DNA from: Kryptolebias marmoratus | Taxonomy: Eukaryota > Chordata > Actinopteri > Cyprinodontiformes > Rivulidae | Direction: 5' to 3' | NCBI RefSeq assembly: GCF_001649575.2 | Contig: NC_051434.1 | Location: forward strand, 10,194,595-10,258,594 | DNA length: 64,000 nucleotides | Translations under genes and position numbers: made by a program | Notes under the pieces: generated by a model | What the model saw: only the letters and a program-made list of their open reading frames with translations | Told to the model about the DNA's origin: nothing | The model's database searches: none | In this document: piece by piece, positions 61,271 to 64,000 of the stretch | Numbering within the stretch: the stretch's first letter is position 1 | Layout: every line of letters begins with the position of its first letter

Positions 61271-61272
61271 TG

Positions 61273-61312
61273 CATCATATTTCAGAAACTTCACGGTTTC
61301 TGAAATATGATG
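61273..61312. repeat. Perfect 17-bp inverted repeat (hairpin)
   Basis: Left arm CATCATATTTCAGAAAC (61273-61289), 6-base loop, right arm its exact reverse complement (61296-61312). Confidence 0.9.
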
Positions 61313-61399
61313 TGTTGCATTATGGGATGCTTTTGAGTGTAATTGGTTGCAGTCCACCGAGTGCTCCACATTGTTCAAGATCTTTGCTTAAATCTTCGG

Positions 61400-61705
61400 C
61401 AGGAACAGTCTGTCTGTTGGCAAAATATCTCAGAAACTAATTACTGCATGAACATCTCCAGCTGATTAACTTTAGAAGTCAGTCTAATTTAGGATGGCCA
61501 GCACAACTAATTGACCTTTGCAAACACAAAAAAAAAACTGTAACTCAGTATGTTCTTCAGATATTGAGCTAATTTTGTGTGGTAGTAGCTGAGAGTCATC
61601 CCCAACATAAACTTAAAGCACCTACAGAGCATACAACGTCATACAGGCACAAAAAACATCAGGCGATATGCAGTCCTTCAAGGAATGCTCTGCCTTTATT
61701 GTTGT
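61400..61705 (+). mobile_element. Family A repeat
   Basis: CAGTCTGTCTGTTGGCAAAA at the start, GGTAGTAGCTGAGAGTCATC inside, and TCCTTCAAGGAATGCTCTGC at the end. Confidence 0.7.
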
Positions 61706-61863
61706 TATAATTGTAAGTAAAATATTTTTTTTTACCAAATCAGGTTTCTTGAGATTCTTCTGAGAGGATTAAACATGAGAGATTACTGAATCACCTGCTG
61801 CTTGTTTCTCATTGACAGTGTCTGCTTATAGATCAGCCTACATGTGCTTCTGTGGTCTACTCG

Positions 61864-61883
61864 TGTGTGTGTGTGTGTGTGTG
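61864..61883. repeat. (GT)n microsatellite
   Basis: About 10 GT units. Confidence 0.9.
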
Positions 61884-61899
61884 TAGCGTGTTGGAGCTG

Positions 61900-62560
61900 G
61901 TTGTACCATAAATATAGCTGCGTGGTCAGTGGCAGCTGATGACAGCCGTAATTACAGGCTGAGCCGCCCGACAGCTGAGGAACTGGGAGGACGAGCGAGG
62001 GTTTGTGTGGAAGTGCTGAAGGGGCTTATGGAAACACTGCAGAGCTTCCTGGACGTGCTACACCCAGGATTTCAGAGTAAAATGGAAAAAACAAAGTAAG
62101 ATGACGAACACAAGTATCGGTTGGCACTGTGTTTAGAGGCCGACTCCCTGAAGCAGGCCAGTTAGAAAACAAACCTTAACGCAGTTTGTTTTCACTGGGG
62201 GAGGTTAATGTGGTCTCTTTTTGGCTCATTGTCAACAAATATAATTATGTACCAAGGTGAAGTTAATTTCTAAGTGCATGAACACCTCTGAACCCTTCCA
62301 TTAAGATTAATCATATTGAGTCATTATAAAATCCCTTCGTCTGCTAACACCAAGCTGATGGATTAAAAGGGACAAATCATTTTCTGCTCCTGCTGCTTCC
62401 CTGAAAGACGAGGTGAATTGGATTTGTATGGACTCGGCGGAACAACATATCCACTTATGGATGGCAATTATGCTGGCGGGAGCTCCTTAAGATGACTCAT
62501 TTTTTATAATCAGGCTGCAGAAATTTACTTTCCCTCGCCCTCAAACAGCTTCTAGAGACA
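61900..62560. promoter_or_regulatory. Candidate non-coding element(s)
   Basis: Two GC-balanced, repeat-free patches. One has GCAGCTGATGACAGCCGTAA (61933) and the other GGCAATTATGCTGGCGGGAG (62463), followed by AGATGACTCATTTT (AP-1-like). Inferred from texture and motifs. Confidence 0.25.
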
Positions 62561-63559
62561 GTGTTTGTCTTTTTTTTATTTTTTTGTGGTTTCCTTCCAC
62601 ATAATTTCATCTGATTGCTGCTTCCTTTCCAGGGAAACGCACGAGCAGTTGTCTAATAGTTGTATTTTCCACAAAAAATAAACCTTAAAAAGGCAATTGC
62701 AAAAAATATTCATAGCCTGACGTGTCGAGGATAGCATTGTTTTTAGTACTTTAACATTCAAAATCTTAGAATTGCAGTTTACATTTTTTATAATACAATT
62801 AACAAACCTCAGTTTTAGTATGATATAATCATTTTAAATTCCTTGTATATGCTTTGTGTATGCACTAAAGTTTGTGATGGTGTAGAGTAAATGTAAATAT
62901 AATAGAAAAAACATGTTGAATAATACATTTGCAATCTATTTTAATTAGTTTTCTAATGCATTTCACTTGTTTTAATTTCTTACAATCAATTATATTATTA
63001 AAAATGCAGGCAAAGATCCATAATTCAACAGTACATTGATGTATACATTTATTTTACCTGGTATTTTAGTATGTATTTTATGTAAGGCAAAAGGTTGTGA
63101 TAATAAATATTATAACTCCTTCTCAGCTTCTGACCCCTAAAATAACAACAGCAAAGACTTTAAACCCCAAATATACACAAAAACAGTTAAAATGTAAATA
63201 AAAAAAGGCACAATTAAAACACAAATAGGTTAAACTCATGTTTTGCTATTTTACCATATATGAATATTGTTTTTTATCTTTTATAACAATTATAGTGGTA
63301 AAAAAAAATAAAATACAAGAATTTAGGAATTCAATTCTTACAAATGATGAGTGACGAATTTTTTTTATCAGTGCCAGTCTGACTCATGTACTGCGCACTG
63401 TAACAAAATAAAACAAAATAAAATAAAACAGATTGGACTTTAGGGTTTTTGTTAGTTTTCATTTTAAAAAATGAAGCTAAAAATGCTGTTTTATTGAGAT
63501 TTATTCTGGGTGAAATAAACAAAAGGACTGAAACGTCAGGAGCTCCATTCTTGGTCCAT
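62561..63559. other. Very AT-rich DNA before the terminal promoter
   Basis: Low-complexity AT-rich sequence with an AAAATAA run near 63410. Nothing else recognised. Confidence 0.5.
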
Positions 63560-63981
63560 TATGCATTATTATGAAACCAGTCGGCCACTCCCTTATTGTG
63601 ACGTCACTGCCTCTGATTGGTCGCCGCGGCTCGGGGGGGAGGAGCGCTGCGAACACAAACTGGAACGTGTGAGAGCGGCGCCAGTGTCCGCCGTGGAGCC
63701 GCAGAGACGGCCGCCTTATCCGGGAGCGAACGTCGACAATTTACCGCAGCTTTCCGCTTCTGGGACAAAATTTGTCTCCTTTGTTTTATTTTATTTCATT
63801 TATTTCTGTATTTATTTGCAGCTGCATCGCGGGGAGCCGGAAAACCTGTGCGCTGAACGCGAAAAAACCACTTTCTCCCTTTGTTATTTATTTTTTATTT
63901 TTTATATTTATTTTTTTTACGGATGGATGGATTGGAGCAGGTTGACGCCGCTGAGGAGGCAGTCTGGTGAAGTTTGAAGAG
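63560..63981 (+). promoter_or_regulatory. CpG-rich promoter and probable 5' exon of a gene continuing past the window
   Basis: Sharp change from AT-rich to GC/CpG-rich sequence. It has a perfect palindromic CRE (TGACGTCA, 63599-63606), a CCAAT box (CTGATTGGTCG, about 63612) and a GC-rich leader. A donor AAGAG|GTGAGG falls at 63981/63982. Overlapping ORFs of 79 and 138 codons are present, but neither resembles a family I know. The downstream gene is not visible. Confidence 0.55.
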
Positions 63982-64000
63982 GTGAGGCGAAGCGTGTGTG

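Overview
This is a vertebrate genomic window, most likely from a teleost fish. Small exons are split by GT-AG introns, there are many microsatellites and short non-autonomous DNA transposons of types common in fish, and CpG-rich promoters stand in AT-rich surroundings. The sequence is draft quality: there is a 141-base N gap at 41200-41340 and a single N at 20309. I see no tRNA, rRNA, CRISPR array or bacterial-type operon.

Three genes can be read exon by exon. hey1, a Notch effector repressor of the bHLH-Orange type, lies on + at 4028-5410 with five exons and 335 residues. stmn2 (SCG10, a neuronal membrane-anchored stathmin) lies on - at 20752 down to 10753 with five coding exons and 179 residues. 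A SLC7 light-chain amino-acid exchanger of the y+LAT (SLC7A6/SLC7A7-like) type lies on + at 27814-34587 with eleven coding exons and 490 residues, plus a probable non-coding first exon near 24.2 kb. hey1 and stmn2 converge tail to tail, as STMN2 and HEY1 do in human 8q21; this synteny supports both names. stmn2 and the transporter are divergent, with promoters about 3 kb apart.

Layout: 1-3.7 kb is upstream DNA with microsatellites, a second GC-rich island (1.6-2.15 kb), a degenerate minisatellite and an inverted-repeat MITE. 3.7-6.2 kb is hey1. 6.2-10.7 kb is intergenic, with a possible conserved element and a solo-LTR-like block. 10.7-21 kb is stmn2. 21-24.2 kb is the stmn2/transporter interval. 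24-36.9 kb is the transporter. 37-63.5 kb is a gene-poor stretch with many repeats, several GC-balanced low-repeat islands that look like candidate enhancers (including one with a perfect RFX X-box), and a weak candidate coding exon at 52847. The last 450 bases are a CpG-rich promoter with a probable 5' exon of a gene that continues beyond the window.

The three genes do not form one pathway. The sequence evidence of most regulatory interest is the set of RBPJ-type CGTGGGAA sites around hey1, which fits its role as a direct Notch target. I found no clearly undescribed system. The most unusual items are the dispersed repeat families (one a mobile element carrying its own minisatellite), perfect hairpins, and an in-frame upstream ORF in the transporter leader.
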